The notes beneath the pieces are model-generated. The model was given only the letters and a program-made list of their open reading frames with translations. It was not told where the DNA came from and ran no database searches. This document shows positions 62,970-64,000 of a stretch of 64,000 nucleotides of DNA, piece after piece. Origin of the DNA: Arcanobacterium canis. GTDB lineage: Bacteria > Actinomycetota > Actinomycetes > Actinomycetales > Actinomycetaceae. The number at the start of each line of letters is the position of its first letter. The first letter of the stretch is position 1. Location of the stretch: positions 1,736,001 through 1,800,000 of the forward strand of contig NZ_CP121208.1 in the NCBI RefSeq assembly GCF_029625435.1, given 5' to 3'. The translations under genes were made by a program, and so were the position numbers.

Positions 62970-64000
62970 CTATTTACGTGGCTTGGCCCTGCGAGTCGGC
63001 GGCGCTTCAAGCGGATTTTCTGGCCACGGATGGCGTGGGTATCGCCCACGCATCTCAGCTCTGACCTGTTGATACGGCCCAGCCCAAAAAGACGCAAGAT
63101 CGGATGTCACAGCCAAGGGCCGTCCCGCAGGAGAAAGAAGCTCAAGCGTAATAGGAACGGTAGCCTGCCCCGCAATTCGAGGTGTGTCAGTCCATCCGAA
63201 CGCTTCTTGGAGCTTCATCCGAGCCGTTGGGTGAGCTCCTTCGTAGGACACCCGAGCCGAACCCAGCGGAGTGTCGATGCGTTCAGGCGCGAGTTGATCG
63301 AACTTAGTACCTTCCGGCCACGGAATCAATTGACGCAAACCCGCTGCAAGATCTGGATGTGAGACTCCAAAATCTACCCACTGCGCTGCACACTCAGTCA
63401 GCGCATGATCGGACATATCGGGCCACGGATCGCCTAAGCACTCGTGGAGAAATGCGAGTCGAGAACGCAATGCCACTGCGTGTTCACTCCAGTCCAGCGC
63501 ACCGACGCCGCTGCGCTGGATGTGGTCATACCTCGCCTGTCGGGCAATCTGCGCAGAGACAGCAACACTTTTGCGTGAAAGCTCAATCGCGCCGAGGGAG
63601 CGAACTTCCCACGCACGCACTGTCGAACCATCGACTTCAGTTTCAATGCGGGTGCGGCACATTTCCTTGCCAGCTTCGATGGCACATTCAGCGCTGAGGG
63701 GAGCCGCACAATCGATCATGGCGTCGGCTCGACCTTGGCCTCGACGCAGGGCACCGACGGCGAGCCACTCTTGTCCAGCCAGCGGCGAGGGGGTAGGCAA
63801 GACGGCGCCGGTACCGCCAGCGAGGACGTACCCGGAGCCACGACGTCGGGCGATTGACCAGGGGTAGGCGAGGGCGAGGACGCCAGCAACACCTTCGTCA
63901 GCGGAAACGGAATCATTTCTTTCGATGCCAGCGGCCTCGCCGTTGTGAGTACACGAAGCATTCGCAGCAGTTGCCTCCAGACGTCGAACTTCTCGATGAT
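62970..64000 (-). CDS. hrpB: ATP-dependent helicase HrpB, C-terminal part (cut by window end)
   Basis: The frame is open from the right edge of the window. Visible parts are REVRRLEATAAN at the boundary, GVLALAYPWSIARRRGSGYV, then GLRQLIPWPEGTKFDQLAPE, and the C-terminal hallmark VTSDLASFWAGPYQQVRAEM followed by RGRYPRHPWPENP. These are the helicase-associated and HrpB-specific C-terminal domains of DEAH-box HrpB. The motor domains lie beyond the window. A TTG at 63800 is not the start, since the same frame continues upstream with clear HrpB similarity. Confidence 0.9.
   Translation of the reverse strand, partial: HREVRRLEATAANASCTHNGEAAGIERNDSVSADEGVAGVLALAYPWSIARRRGSGYVLAGGTGAVLPTPSPLAGQEWLAVGALRRGQGRADAMIDCAAPLSAECAIEAGKEMCRTRIETEVDGSTVRAWEVRSLGAIELSRKSVAVSAQIARQARYDHIQRSGVGALDWSEHAVALRSRLAFLHECLGDPWPDMSDHALTECAAQWVDFGVSHPDLAAGLRQLIPWPEGTKFDQLAPERIDTPLGSARVSYEGAHPTARMKLQEAFGWTDTPRIAGQATVPITLELLSPAGRPLAVTSDLASFWAGPYQQVRAEMRGRYPRHPWPENPLEAPPTRRAKPRK

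Overview
The window reads as a chromosomal segment of a moderate-GC Gram-positive actinobacterium. The evidence is the actinobacterial character of many genes (DUF5926, a CtpE-like P-type ATPase, surface proteins of the 'ABC-transporter-associated repeat' type, a HicB with a C-terminal helix-turn-helix), the rRNA leader, and several promoters whose -10 box lies about 7 bases before the start codon (leaderless transcripts). The family Actinomycetaceae (Arcanobacterium/Trueperella type) is my inference; I could not run a 16S search.

Layout. 1-3.3 kb: the end of a tandem-ATPase ABC transporter gene, a recombinase scrap, a GntR(YtrA)-controlled ABC exporter operon with a clear operator, and tRNA-Gly(CCC). 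3.6-10.3 kb: the glutamate symporter gltS faces two large secreted, membrane-anchored repeat proteins that have a Zur/Fur-like palindrome upstream. 10.4-12.8 kb: a decayed transposase, a CsbD stress protein and an MFS transporter whose apparent start lies inside the rRNA terminator hairpin. 12.8-18.3 kb: one 16S-23S-5S operon on the minus strand with its promoter and antitermination leader. 18.5-25.3 kb: ybdD-cstA, and a YhgE/Pip-type membrane protein divergent from a TetR regulator with two tandem operators.

25.3-36.5 kb is a complete sialic-acid utilisation locus. It holds a lipoprotein binding protein, a permease, a permease-ATPase fusion, a second ATPase, a lyase, a kinase, an epimerase and an esterase, all on the minus strand. 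A FadR-type GntR regulator (NanR-like) is divergent, and an intracellular sialidase-like protein follows. Imported sialic acid would be cleaved, phosphorylated and epimerised to GlcNAc-6-P. 36.5-42.7 kb: a ClC channel, an amino-acid permease, a GlsB-type stress protein and the CtpE-like ATPase.

43.4-57.5 kb is a translation-related neighbourhood: three tRNA-Ser genes (CGA, UGA, GCU) lie around serS, and tadA lies about 13 kb from a tRNA-Arg(ACG), its expected substrate. The first two tRNA-Ser genes share a near-identical 3' flank of about 82-85 bases. The third has been invaded by a 1.6-kb remnant element with hicAB, an integrase scrap, an HTH gene and a 20-base att duplication. 57.5-64 kb: a secreted protein preceded by an unannotated 31-codon gene, an AlbA/Schlafen-type ATP-binding regulator bracketed by repeated palindromes (the best candidate for something undescribed), rlmC, a HAD phosphatase, a YdhG-type protein and the C-terminal half of hrpB, cut by the window end.
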